Below, piece after piece: positions 15,180 to 21,999 of a stretch of 26,310 nucleotides of DNA. The stretch comes from a virus: positions 1 to 26,310 of the IMG/VR virus record IMGVR_UViG_3300013004_000159; one strand, 5' to 3'. The position numbers and the translations under genes were made by a program. Each line of letters opens with the position of its first letter. Within the stretch, counting starts at the first letter, position 1. The notes below the pieces were generated by a model, which saw only the letters and a program-made list of their open reading frames with translations, did no database searches and was not told where the DNA came from.

Positions 15180-17324
15180 ATGGCGATTGTAACAACAGAA
15201 AGACAAATGGTCTTCACAACTAAATTAGTCGATGAAGCAACAGATAAGATAAATGATGGTATTGTAGTCAAAAGATATCAAAATCCTTGGTTAAAATCAG
15301 AAGTTGGTCTTAGAAGGGCTGGTGCATCATTTAGAATGACACCTGATGAACAACAAGAATATGTTAGATGTGCATTAGATGTACATTATTTTGTAGAAAA
15401 ATATTGTAAAGTAAAAAGAGAAGATGGATCAGTAGGTTCAATTAAACTAAGAGACTATCAAAAAGAAATATTAGATAACTTTGTAAACAACAGATTTAAC
15501 ATATTGATGGCATCTCGACAAGTTGGTAAAACAATTTCCTCCGCTATTTTCATGTTACACAAAATTCTATTTGATAATGACAAGAACATAATGATTGTTG
15601 CTAACAAAGGTGATACTGCTGTAGAAATTGTCGATAAGATTAAATCAATCTATACATTACTACCATTCTTTCTAAAACCCGGTATTAAAACTTGGAATCA
15701 AAAGTCTCTAACATTTGAGAACGGATGTAGAATCAAGACATCAGCTAGAACAAAAACACCAGCTATTGGTTTTACCATTGACGTTCTTTATTTAGATGAG
15801 TTTGCTCACATTCCATCCAACATTATAGAACCATACTACACAGCAGCCTTTCCAACAACCGCTGCCGTACAAAACTCAAAGATTATTATTACATCAACTC
15901 CAAATGGAATGAACTTATTCCACAGATTATTAACAGATGCTGAGCGACCAGTTGGTGATCCACAGAAAAATAACTATAAACCAATGAGAGTTTATTGGTA
16001 TCAAGTACCTGGTAGATTTGTAACTTATGTTAGATTGAATAATCATAAATTATATGAAAATGGCTTAGAAAAAGAAGATGTGTTAAACAATATAAAAGAA
16101 AGATGGGGTAGTTTAACCAAAATTGATATGGGATATAATATGGATTTACAAAAAGATGTTATATCAATATACAATAATGATGTTTGTTCAGATGAAGAAG
16201 TAAAAACTTTACAACTATTAAACTCAAAAGAGTTAGAAATATCAATTAGGGAAATAGCCGAAGTAACTACATGGAAAGAAGAAGCAATAAAAGATATTGG
16301 TGGTGAAGATGCGTTTAATCAGGAATATGGTCTAAGATTTATAAACTCCAGTAAATCACTTCTAAACGAAGGTATAATAGAAGATTTATTAAAGAATAAA
16401 AAGAACTATGAATTTGAGGAAATATTTGAGTTTAATAAGTTCATAAAATTTAGTTATGAAGGACTAAAATGGGTAGAGGATGATGATTTGTTTGTGCCTG
16501 TCAGGAGAAAGGATTATAAAATTATTTTATCTGTCGATATATCAGAAGGATTAGGTCAAGATTACTCTGTTATAAATATGTTTAGAATAACAAATAAACC
16601 AAAAGATTTAGTAGAAATTCAGAAACTATCTTATAAATCAATTGTGGACTTCTTTAGACTTGAACAGATAGGTCTTTTTAGAAGTAATATTATATCTGTC
16701 AAACAATTAGCCGAACTTCTTTATGTACTAGTATTCGAGTATCTTAATCCAGAAAATGTTAAAATAGTTTTAGAGTTAAATAACTACGGAAATGCTTTAC
16801 TCGCCGAGATGCCACACGTTTTTGATGGAAATAATAACTATGGATCTAGTGTATTTATTAGATACAAACACAGAGCAGACTCAACCGAAGAAAAGATTGG
16901 TCTAAAAGTAGGTGAAAATAAAAATATGTTGGTAAAAGATTATCAAGACCTAATGTTATCTAAAGGATTCTCTATTAACAACGAAGAAACAATAAGAGAA
17001 ATCACAACATTTGTAAAACACACCACATCAGCCGGTAACATAAAATACGCAGCTGACGTAGGACATGACGACTGTGTTATGACAATAGTTAACACAACAT
17101 CTATATTTCCTAAATCCGAATTCAAAGAAATGGTAGATGAATATATGTCTAAATCAATAGATAAAGAAATGGTTACTTACATAAACCAATGCCTATCAAA
17201 TATTGATTACGTAGAAGGTGTAGACTATAGTCAAGTTTTAAGAGTTAGAAGACAAGTACAGAATCGATATAAGTCTGGTAGTAACTATAATGGTAGTATG
17301 GACTGGTTTGGTCGTAAACCTTAA
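15180..17324 (+). CDS. Terminase large subunit, gp17-like
   Basis: This 714-residue DNA-packaging motor ATPase and nuclease has Walker A ASRQVGKT at 111-118 and Walker B VLYLDE with D206-E207. A coupling motif region follows (ITSTPNGMN). The RNase H-like nuclease has acidic residues D453 (SVDISEGLGQDYS), E532 (VLELNNYG) and D630/D631 (DVGHDD). It pumps DNA into the prohead and cuts the concatemer. In T4 gp17 (610 residues) Walker B D255 and nuclease D401 are 146 residues apart; here the gap is 247. An extra segment of roughly 80-100 residues lies after VPGR, about residues 285-365. The stop shares a TTAA with the convergent ClpS gene. Confidence 0.95.
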   Translation: MAIVTTERQMVFTTKLVDEATDKINDGIVVKRYQNPWLKSEVGLRRAGASFRMTPDEQQEYVRCALDVHYFVEKYCKVKREDGSVGSIKLRDYQKEILDNFVNNRFNILMASRQVGKTISSAIFMLHKILFDNDKNIMIVANKGDTAVEIVDKIKSIYTLLPFFLKPGIKTWNQKSLTFENGCRIKTSARTKTPAIGFTIDVLYLDEFAHIPSNIIEPYYTAAFPTTAAVQNSKIIITSTPNGMNLFHRLLTDAERPVGDPQKNNYKPMRVYWYQVPGRFVTYVRLNNHKLYENGLEKEDVLNNIKERWGSLTKIDMGYNMDLQKDVISIYNNDVCSDEEVKTLQLLNSKELEISIREIAEVTTWKEEAIKDIGGEDAFNQEYGLRFINSSKSLLNEGIIEDLLKNKKNYEFEEIFEFNKFIKFSYEGLKWVEDDDLFVPVRRKDYKIILSVDISEGLGQDYSVINMFRITNKPKDLVEIQKLSYKSIVDFFRLEQIGLFRSNIISVKQLAELLYVLVFEYLNPENVKIVLELNNYGNALLAEMPHVFDGNNNYGSSVFIRYKHRADSTEEKIGLKVGENKNMLVKDYQDLMLSKGFSINNEETIREITTFVKHTTSAGNIKYAADVGHDDCVMTIVNTTSIFPKSEFKEMVDEYMSKSIDKEMVTYINQCLSNIDYVEGVDYSQVLRVRRQVQNRYKSGSNYNGSMDWFGRKP

Positions 17325-17605
17325 CCATTAACTTCAAGAGTAGCAATAAGTCCTGAATGTTGAAGTTTTTCTTTCATCGTAGAGATAGTCTCATAATCAC
17401 CATACTTAACATCGCACTTACCATTAAAATGCACGATGTGTGCGCATTGTGATGCTTGTTCAAGTTCATGACCACAGACCTTCATTAAACAATTGATAAC
17501 ATGATCGAAAGTGTTATAATCATCATTATGTAATATAAGTCTAAATGGTTTAGACAAAATCTCATCTACTTTTGATTGAGTTTTTTTCTTAGTAATTGTT
17601 GCCAT
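17321..17605 (-). CDS. ClpS-like adaptor for the ClpAP protease
   Basis: This 94-residue protein shows the ClpS core: a flexible Lys/Thr-rich N-terminal tail (1-19), then PFRLILHNDDYNTFDHVINCL with N27-D28-D29, which matches the E. coli residues N34-D35 that bind the N-terminal residue of N-end-rule substrates. It continues with EQASQCAHIVHFNGK, where H59 matches E. coli H66. Host ClpS delivers proteins with bulky N-terminal residues to ClpAP and slows other substrates. A phage copy could redirect host proteolysis. The complete binding pocket suggests it is functional. It follows the HAD gene by 14 bases in the same direction. Not the highly conserved bacterial neighbour order (clpS-clpA), as no clpA is present. 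Confidence 0.9.
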   Translation of the reverse strand: MATITKKKTQSKVDEILSKPFRLILHNDDYNTFDHVINCLMKVCGHELEQASQCAHIVHFNGKCDVKYGDYETISTMKEKLQHSGLIATLEVNG

Positions 17606-17619
17606 ATTTTTTATATCTA

Positions 17620-18135
17620 TTAATTATTAAAAGTTTTTGTTGTTTTGTTTACTACATCCACAATAGTAACTACACAAGGTTGTGTTGTTGCCCATTCTTC
17701 AAATTTAGGAAGGTGTTCTTGTCTATCATCATACATAATAAACTCTTGTGGATTAACCTTTTTTATTAAATTCTCAAATAATCTTGTTTTGAATGCGTAT
17801 GTATCACCTCCGAAATTAAGATAAACTTCGTCAAAAGAAAGATTATGATGATTAAGAACCAACTCTACTTCTTTTCTAAGAGCTTCAATTCTACCAGTGG
17901 CTAAAATAAGATAAGCTGAATCATCGATTACTGCTTCTAAATATCTTTGATAAACCCAATTATTCACAGGGATATCAAAAACTTCTAAATCTAAACTCTC
18001 TGGTTTAGACCACCAACCGTTATACGGCCATTCTGTTCCGGTTTTCTCAAACCATATTTGTTTTCCATCCTCTGGGAGTGGTGTGTGACATAAAGTGTCA
18101 TCAAAGTCAAAAGAGATTAATTTATTATATTCCAT
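17620..18135 (-). CDS. HAD-family phosphatase (Swiss-army-knife RNA-repair type)
   Basis: This 171-residue protein has the HAD motifs FDFDDTL (nucleophile D10, D12), motif II threonine in ATGR at 79-82, a possible motif III lysine at K116, and YDDR at 135-138 followed by EHLPKFEEW. The segment between motifs I and II (TPLPEDGKQIW, then YNGWWSKPESL) is characteristic of the HAD_SAK_1 group that is linked to RNA or polynucleotide repair. The full catalytic set suggests an active phosphatase, probably acting on nucleic acid ends or a nucleotide; the substrate is inferred. It is upstream of ClpS in one unit. A GATATATAT element about 8 bases before the ATG could be its promoter. Confidence 0.82.
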   Translation of the reverse strand: MEYNKLISFDFDDTLCHTPLPEDGKQIWFEKTGTEWPYNGWWSKPESLDLEVFDIPVNNWVYQRYLEAVIDDSAYLILATGRIEALRKEVELVLNHHNLSFDEVYLNFGGDTYAFKTRLFENLIKKVNPQEFIMYDDRQEHLPKFEEWATTQPCVVTIVDVVNKTTKTFNN

Positions 18136-18188
18136 AAGTACAAATATATATCAAAATTTTAAAATATAAAAGTTGGTAAATAATATTT

Positions 18189-18197
18189 TTATATATA
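18189..18197 (+). promoter_or_regulatory. Candidate late promoter for membrane coiled-coil pair
   Basis: TTATATATA lies 18 bases before the ATG at 18216 within an 80-base A/T-only-like divergent spacer. A second ATATATATC copy at 18143-18152 lies near the minus-strand HAD start. The upstream A6/TTTT block is not seen. Confidence 0.45.
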
Positions 18198-18215
18198 TCA
18201 AAAAATAAAAATATT

Positions 18216-18632
18216 ATGAAATTTGATATAAAAACCATAATTATACTAGTTTTATTAGGAGTTTCTTTACTATTTGGATACAAATGGTTCTTTAGTAGTG
18301 ATCCATCTTTAAAACAAAGGTTGAAAGAAATAGAGGCTGAATATAATGCCTTAGAAGAAAAGAAAAAAGAATCTGACAAAAAGATTAAAGGTTTAGAGAT
18401 TGAGTTTGTAGATTTACAGAAAAAGGATAAAGCTCTTCAAGAAAAAGTGTTGAAACTAGAATCAGAAATTAAAATAGCTGAGCAAAACGCCACAAATTCT
18501 AAAAACAATTTAGATAAAATGAAAAAAGATTTAGAACAGACAAAACAAAAAATAGAAGAGTTTAAAAAGAATCCACCAAACAGAACTGGGGATGATTTGT
18601 TAAATTCAATAAAAAATAAAACTCAGAAATGA
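18216..18632 (+). CDS. Membrane-anchored coiled-coil protein, i-spanin-like candidate
   Basis: This 138-residue protein has a single N-terminal membrane segment at about residues 8-24 (TIIILVLLGVSLLFGYKWFF). The long Lys/Glu-rich coiled coil at about 30-115 carries heptads of Leu/Ile, and the tail is Asn/Pro/Lys-rich. A short basic N-terminus predicts N-in topology with the coil in the periplasm. This is the layout of inner-membrane spanins (Rz), which help disrupt the outer membrane at lysis. The overlapping next gene (ATGA) also encodes an exported coiled-coil protein. No lysin or holin was identified beside it, so the lysis role is inference from architecture only. Confidence 0.6.
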   Translation: MKFDIKTIIILVLLGVSLLFGYKWFFSSDPSLKQRLKEIEAEYNALEEKKKESDKKIKGLEIEFVDLQKKDKALQEKVLKLESEIKIAEQNATNSKNNLDKMKKDLEQTKQKIEEFKKNPPNRTGDDLLNSIKNKTQK

Positions 18633-19132
18633 AAAAATTAATTAGTTTATTAGTATTCTTAGTATTTACACTAACACTATCCGCACAATCAATTGAATAT
18701 CCAAGATATGAAGTAGATTCACTTGGTCAAAAAGTAATTGTATTAACCATTGAACAAGCTCAGAAATTAGACAATAATTCAGACCTACTATTACTTTTAG
18801 AAAAATATGCTCAGCAAATATCAGAATATGACTCAATATGTATTAAAACTGTAAATGACAAACAAAAAGTAATTGATTTACAAAAAGTTGAGATAAAAAC
18901 TCTTAAAGAGAATCTTGCAATAAAAGACAAAGAAATTGAAAATCTACAAAAGAGAGTAAACGAATATATTATAAAAGAAGCTTTTTGGGTAGAGCAAATG
19001 AAATTAAAAGATGAGACAATTGAAATAAAAGATAAGCAAATCAGAGGACTAAAAGGTAAAATGATTTGGGGTGGTGTCGGTGGAGGCGTCGCTATTATAG
19101 GTCTAATTTTAGGATTGGTACTTGTCAATTAA
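18629..19132 (+). CDS. Exported coiled-coil protein with signal peptide and C-terminal membrane anchor
   Basis: This 167-residue protein has a classical signal peptide (MKKLISLLVFLVFTLTLSAQS, predicted cut near residue 20). An exported domain with YPRYEVDSLGQKVIVLTIEQA and a coiled coil at about 60-140 follow. A Gly-rich membrane segment closes it (IWGGVGGGVAIIGLILGLVLV, about 145-166), leaving almost nothing after the membrane. There is no lipobox Cys, so it is not a typical o-spanin or a lipid-anchored u-spanin. It may pair with the preceding protein through the coils. Alternatives are an envelope-modifying or superinfection-exclusion protein. Confidence 0.6.
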   Translation: MKKLISLLVFLVFTLTLSAQSIEYPRYEVDSLGQKVIVLTIEQAQKLDNNSDLLLLLEKYAQQISEYDSICIKTVNDKQKVIDLQKVEIKTLKENLAIKDKEIENLQKRVNEYIIKEAFWVEQMKLKDETIEIKDKQIRGLKGKMIWGGVGGGVAIIGLILGLVLVN

Positions 19133-19138
19133 ATTGAT

Positions 19139-19167
19139 AAAAAATGAGTTTTAATACTTAATATATA
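19139..19167 (+). promoter_or_regulatory. Strong candidate late promoter for Gly/Gln-repeat protein
   Basis: Six A and T, then GAG, TTTT (19149-19152), six bases, and TAATATATA at 19159-19167. The layout equals that at 2608-2637 and 23147-23175, with GAG in place of CAC. The ATG is 25 bases further on. Confidence 0.65.
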
Positions 19168-19192
19168 ATTAATAAAAAATATCTAAATTAAA

Positions 19193-19885
19193 ATGAAGCA
19201 TATTAGAACATTTGAAAATTATCGTCTAAAGAAAAACAGAGAAGATATAATTAGAGAGTCTGTTTTACAGGTGAACGATATATACAAAGTTAAAACAATG
19301 ATTGATATTCCTCAGTCGTTGATTAATGCGTACGTTAAAAAAGTTAAAGACGATACTGGTAAAAATTTACGTCAGTTTTTTGGTGATGTTGATATCGCTG
19401 AAGAAATCATTAAATATATTAACATGAACAATCTGGATGTTGATAAAATTCCAGGAAACGCTATAATGGGTGGTCCACAAGGTCAAGCACAAACTCAACC
19501 AGAAGGTCAAGCACAAACCCAACCACAAGTTCAAGTTGAAGCTCAACCACAAGGACAAGCACAAGAAGGTCAAGAAGGTCAAGAACAAGCTCAATCACAA
19601 GGACAAGCTCAACCACAAGGACAAGCTCAACCACAAGGACAAGCTCAACCACAAGGACAAGCTCAAGAAGGCCAATTTGAAGAACCTCAAGGTCAGGGAC
19701 AAGCTCAAGATCAGGGACAAGGTCAGGGACAAGCTCAAGGTCAGGGACAAGCTCAAGATCAGGGACAAGGTCAGGGACAAGCTCAAGGTCAGGGACAAGC
19801 TCAAGGTCAGGGACAAGCTCAAGGTCAGGGACAAGCTCAAGGCCAAGAAGAAGAGGAAGAAGGCGAAGAAGAACTTCCAGCTTAA
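19193..19885 (+). CDS. Gly/Gln/Ala-rich repeat protein with head-targeting-like N-terminus
   Basis: This 230-residue protein has two parts. Residues 1-95 are ordered-looking, starting MKHIRTFENYRLKKNRED, with helices (IPQSLINAYVKKVKDDTGKN, then VDIAEEIIKYINMNN). From about 98 on the chain is low-complexity: GQAQPQ repeats, then GQGQAQ and DQGQ units, and it ends in an acidic run with five Glu and EEELPA. The second part is predicted to be disordered. The N-terminal pattern matches the tagged proteins at 192 and 19947. A strong promoter suggests it is abundant. A DNA- or protein-condensing internal head protein is one idea; no homologous function is recognised. A GAAA-loop terminator follows. 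Confidence 0.75.
   Translation: MKHIRTFENYRLKKNREDIIRESVLQVNDIYKVKTMIDIPQSLINAYVKKVKDDTGKNLRQFFGDVDIAEEIIKYINMNNLDVDKIPGNAIMGGPQGQAQTQPEGQAQTQPQVQVEAQPQGQAQEGQEGQEQAQSQGQAQPQGQAQPQGQAQPQGQAQEGQFEEPQGQGQAQDQGQGQGQAQGQGQAQDQGQGQGQAQGQGQAQGQGQAQGQGQAQGQEEEEEGEEELPA
19601..19654 (+). repeat. Tandem 18-bp repeat, three exact copies (GQAQPQ)
   Basis: The unit GGACAAGCTCAACCACAA occurs at 19601, 19619 and 19637 without a mismatch, and degraded copies flank it. It is in frame and encodes six residues per copy. Confidence 0.95.
19691..19840 (+). repeat. Tandem 18-bp repeat, seven exact copies in two-level array (GQGQAQ)
   Basis: The unit GGTCAGGGACAAGCTCAA begins at 19691, 19721, 19739, 19769, 19787, 19805 and 19823. 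A 12-bp GATCAGGGACAA unit is inserted after the first and third copies, which creates an exact 48-bp tandem duplication (19691-19738 and 19739-19786). The exactness points to recent expansion by slippage or unequal recombination. Confidence 0.95.
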
Positions 19886-19904
19886 TCAAATTAGATATTT
19901 TATG

Positions 19905-19931
19905 AACCCATCAGAAATGATGGGTTTTTTT
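19905..19931 (+). terminator. Rho-independent terminator with GAAA loop
   Basis: AACCCATCA at 19905-19913 pairs with TGATGGGTT at 19918-19926 around GAAA, then a run of T. It closely resembles the hairpin at 13367-13388. Confidence 0.9.
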
Positions 19932-19933
19932 AT

Positions 19934-19942
19934 TAATATATA
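19934..19942 (+). promoter_or_regulatory. Candidate promoter abutting start codon (TAATATATA)
   Basis: TAATATATA is placed directly after the terminator T run and only 4 bases before the ATG at 19947. This is the same arrangement as at 13396-13410. Confidence 0.45.
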
Positions 19943-19946
19943 GTAT

Positions 19947-20558
19947 ATGAGATTTATAAGAACCTTTGAGAGTTACAATGAAGATACTTTAATAGTAGTT
20001 GATGTTCAGAAATCCTTTAAGAAGTTTTTCTCAGAGATGTATCTCAATGAATTAAAGAAACATTGTAAAAACTTTAATAGTGTATATCAAGTCTGGGATA
20101 ATCATGTCGATGGTAAGATAGTTGACAAAGACTATTTATATGAAGAGGATCCAGAAATTCCTATACACAAAGATCTTTATCATTTTCCAAACCAAAAAGA
20201 ATTGATAGAAAAACGATACAATTACGACGTTGACGCCGATTTCTACAAGAAAGTTCTTGACAAAAACGTATATGAAGAAATTAGTAAAAAAGAAGAAGAT
20301 AAAACTTTAAAAAAAGGAGATATTTTTTCAACAAAAGAGGGTACAATTATTACATTTATTAATAATAAGCACGCTTGGTTTCACTGTCCAAAAAAACTCT
20401 ATGAAATTCTCACATCATTAAAAGGTAGAGAAGTTGAAATAGTTGGTGGTGCTGATTCAGAATGTTTAGAAGACATAGTAACTACCGCTGAAAGTTTAGG
20501 TGTAAAGATTAAGAGAAACTACAAATATATTTATACAGCGACAAGTTGTCCTATCTAA
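19947..20558 (+). CDS. Isochorismatase-like cysteine hydrolase with N-terminal tag
   Basis: This 203-residue protein belongs to the isochorismatase/nicotinamidase superfamily. It has TLIVVDVQKSF with D19, a later VEIVGGADSECLEDIVTTA with nucleophile candidate C173, and a possible catalytic lysine at K141 (NNKHAWFHCPKKLYEIL). The family hydrolyses amides or vinyl ethers such as nicotinamide. An extra middle section (about 60-130) with IPIHKDLYHFPNQ and EKRYNYDVDADFYKKVLD is unlike typical nicotinamidases, so the substrate is unknown. The first ten residues, MRFIRTFESY, match the tag seen on two other proteins and sit directly before the first beta strand. NAD metabolism is a plausible but unproven target. 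Confidence 0.78.
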   Translation: MRFIRTFESYNEDTLIVVDVQKSFKKFFSEMYLNELKKHCKNFNSVYQVWDNHVDGKIVDKDYLYEEDPEIPIHKDLYHFPNQKELIEKRYNYDVDADFYKKVLDKNVYEEISKKEEDKTLKKGDIFSTKEGTIITFINNKHAWFHCPKKLYEILTSLKGREVEIVGGADSECLEDIVTTAESLGVKIKRNYKYIYTATSCPI

Positions 20559-20936
20559 TTAAGTTACAGTAGCATAAACTTGGTAACCAGCTATTGTAAA
20601 GTATATAATCATATACTCAAGATGTCTATCTGGATGGTCAAAGAATTCTACTTCAACATTGAATTCTATACCTTCAATTTCAGGTATGTAATCTGCTATT
20701 TGTGCTCTGATTTCGGCCTCTACGGCTCTATTAGATATCTTTGTTTCATGTAGAAGTTTAACTAAATCAGCACCGAAGTTAGGGTCACCAAAAACCTCAC
20801 CTTTATTAGTAAAGACTATCATTTCATATTTTTGTATGATAACTCGAACTATATCATCCTCGATGACTTCGGGATCACGAAACCTTGGGTGACCTGGATA
20901 TCCAATATAAAAATCTATGAAATTAAAATTAGCCAT
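20559..20936 (-). CDS. Baseplate wedge subunit gp25
   Basis: This 125-residue protein is close in length to T4 gp25 (132). It shows the GPW/gp25 pattern: an N-terminal FIDFYIGYPGHPRFRDPEVI, the helix DDIVRVIIQKYEMIVFTNKGE, the family hallmark FGDPNFGADLVKLLHE, an AEIRAQIADYIPEI helix, and a C-terminal beta pair with MIIYFTIAGYQVYATV. gp25 joins the wedge to the first sheath ring and is thought to nucleate sheath assembly. It lies 33 bases after gp44. Its stop adjoins that of the convergent hydrolase gene. A TTATATATA element sits 6 bases before the start. Confidence 0.88.
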   Translation of the reverse strand: MANFNFIDFYIGYPGHPRFRDPEVIEDDIVRVIIQKYEMIVFTNKGEVFGDPNFGADLVKLLHETKISNRAVEAEIRAQIADYIPEIEGIEFNVEVEFFDHPDRHLEYMIIYFTIAGYQVYATVT

Positions 20937-20942
20937 TTGTAG

Positions 20943-20951
20943 TATATATAA
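20943..20951 (-). promoter_or_regulatory. Candidate promoter next to gp25 start (TTATATATA)
   Basis: On the minus strand TTATATATA ends 6 bases before the gp25 ATG, in the 33-base gap after gp44. It would allow late expression of gp25 apart from the replication gene upstream, with a near-leaderless transcript. Confidence 0.4.
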
Positions 20952-20969
20952 AATTATATACCGTCTAAG

Positions 20970-21935
20970 TTAATTTAATACGTCTCTAAATTTACCGATT
21001 ATAGTCATACCAAGTACAATTGGATCTGACACCTCTGATAATTTAATACCATAATCAGAAATAATATAATTACAATTAAATAATTTCTCAACATTAGGTT
21101 TATTCTGAGACATATACCATTCGATAAATGGTTTACCTAATAGTTGTATCATAACATCAATTTTATCTGGTCCGAATCCAGACATCAAAAAATGATAAGT
21201 TTGCTCATAAGATACATCAGATGAGGTAACAAACTCATATAGCTTTGATTTTGTTTGTGTAGAGACATTAACAGTCTCTGATTGATTACCTCCAGAAGAT
21301 ATATAATTTTGTACCTCAACAATAATACTTCTAAAGTCTGGAAACTTTTTTGTAATAATTGAAATTAAATCTTCTTTAGGAATAGTAGTGTTCTCTTGGG
21401 GAAGAATAACATTAGTAATTCTTTTGTATATCTCCTGTTTGAGATATTTTTCTTCTTCAACATTTTGACAATCAAAATTAATCTGTGGTATTCTCGACTT
21501 TATACCTTCGGATATTTTATTGATATGGTTAGTAGTTATTATGAATCTTACATTTTTATTGTATTTTTCAATAAATGCCTTGAAAGCATCCTGAAACTGA
21601 GATGAAACTCTCTCAAACTCATCAAGAAAAATATATTTTATATCAGAATCGGTTGACATCATAGGTGTAAACTTACAAAAGTCCTCAATTTCATTTCTTA
21701 AAACATCAATTGAAGTAAAAAGAGAACTGTTAAGCTCTAAAAAAGGTTTATCTTTTGTGTACTTACCAATAAGTATTCTTGCTAATGATGTTTTACCCGT
21801 ACCATAGTGACCGTAAAATATAAAATTTTGGTTCACACCATCTTTAAAATGATTTTGTATTCTCGGAAGTAAAATTAGGTCGTCTAAATTTTTAGGACGC
21901 CACTTTTCCCATAAAAGTAAATTGTTAACTGACAT
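20970..21935 (-). CDS. Sliding clamp loader ATPase subunit, gp44-like
   Basis: The frame is open to 21974, but the ATG at 21935 (MSVNNLLLWEKWRPKNLDDL) gives the normal clamp-loader N-terminus and 321 residues, nearly equal to T4 gp44 (319). The AAA+ motifs are WEKWRPKNLDDL at 9-20, Walker A GHYGTGKT at 42-49, Walker B FLDEFE with D105-E106 (DEAD-box-like position), sensor 1 TTN at 134-136, and an SR pair at 147-148 in place of the SRC arginine finger motif. With gp62 it loads the gp45 clamp for replication; in T4 the loaded clamp also activates late transcription. gp62 and gp45 are not in the window. Confidence 0.9.
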   Translation of the reverse strand: MSVNNLLLWEKWRPKNLDDLILLPRIQNHFKDGVNQNFIFYGHYGTGKTSLARILIGKYTKDKPFLELNSSLFTSIDVLRNEIEDFCKFTPMMSTDSDIKYIFLDEFERVSSQFQDAFKAFIEKYNKNVRFIITTNHINKISEGIKSRIPQINFDCQNVEEEKYLKQEIYKRITNVILPQENTTIPKEDLISIITKKFPDFRSIIVEVQNYISSGGNQSETVNVSTQTKSKLYEFVTSSDVSYEQTYHFLMSGFGPDKIDVMIQLLGKPFIEWYMSQNKPNVEKLFNCNYIISDYGIKLSEVSDPIVLGMTIIGKFRDVLN

Positions 21936-21990
21936 ATCATGTTTATGATTTTTATTCTGTTTTGTTTTACACAACGAGAAACAAAAGTTT

Positions 21991-21999
21991 TTATATATA
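21991..21999 (+). promoter_or_regulatory. Candidate late promoter for gp15-like gene
   Basis: TTATATATA lies 20 bases before the ATG at 22020. The 84-base divergent gap to gp44 also holds this near-palindromic element on the minus strand, but 55 bases from the gp44 start. Confidence 0.5.

Noticed and set aside
15133-15195. Longer N-terminus for gp16 (start at 15195)
   Set aside because: It would overlap the start of the large terminase gene and include the promoter; MSKTENERN at 15132 is the natural start.
16030-16275. Intein or homing endonuclease in the terminase insertion
   Set aside because: The segment is short, lacks Cys/Ser starts and His-Asn ends of inteins, and has no LAGLIDADG, GIY-YIG or HNH motif.
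18811-19128. Minus-strand frame opposite the exported coiled-coil gene
   Set aside because: It is a complement shadow rich in Ser/Phe/Ile with no promoter; the plus-strand gene has a clear signal peptide and coupling to its upstream gene.
19601-19840. Repeat array as a possible CRISPR
   Set aside because: The copies are directly tandem without unique spacers, encode an in-frame peptide repeat, and no cas-like gene is nearby.
19461-19943. Long open frames in other phases and on the minus strand across the Gly/Gln repeat region
   Set aside because: They are by-products of the 18-bp in-frame repeats, give monotonous Leu/Val or Lys-rich peptides, and have no promoter or conserved-looking start.
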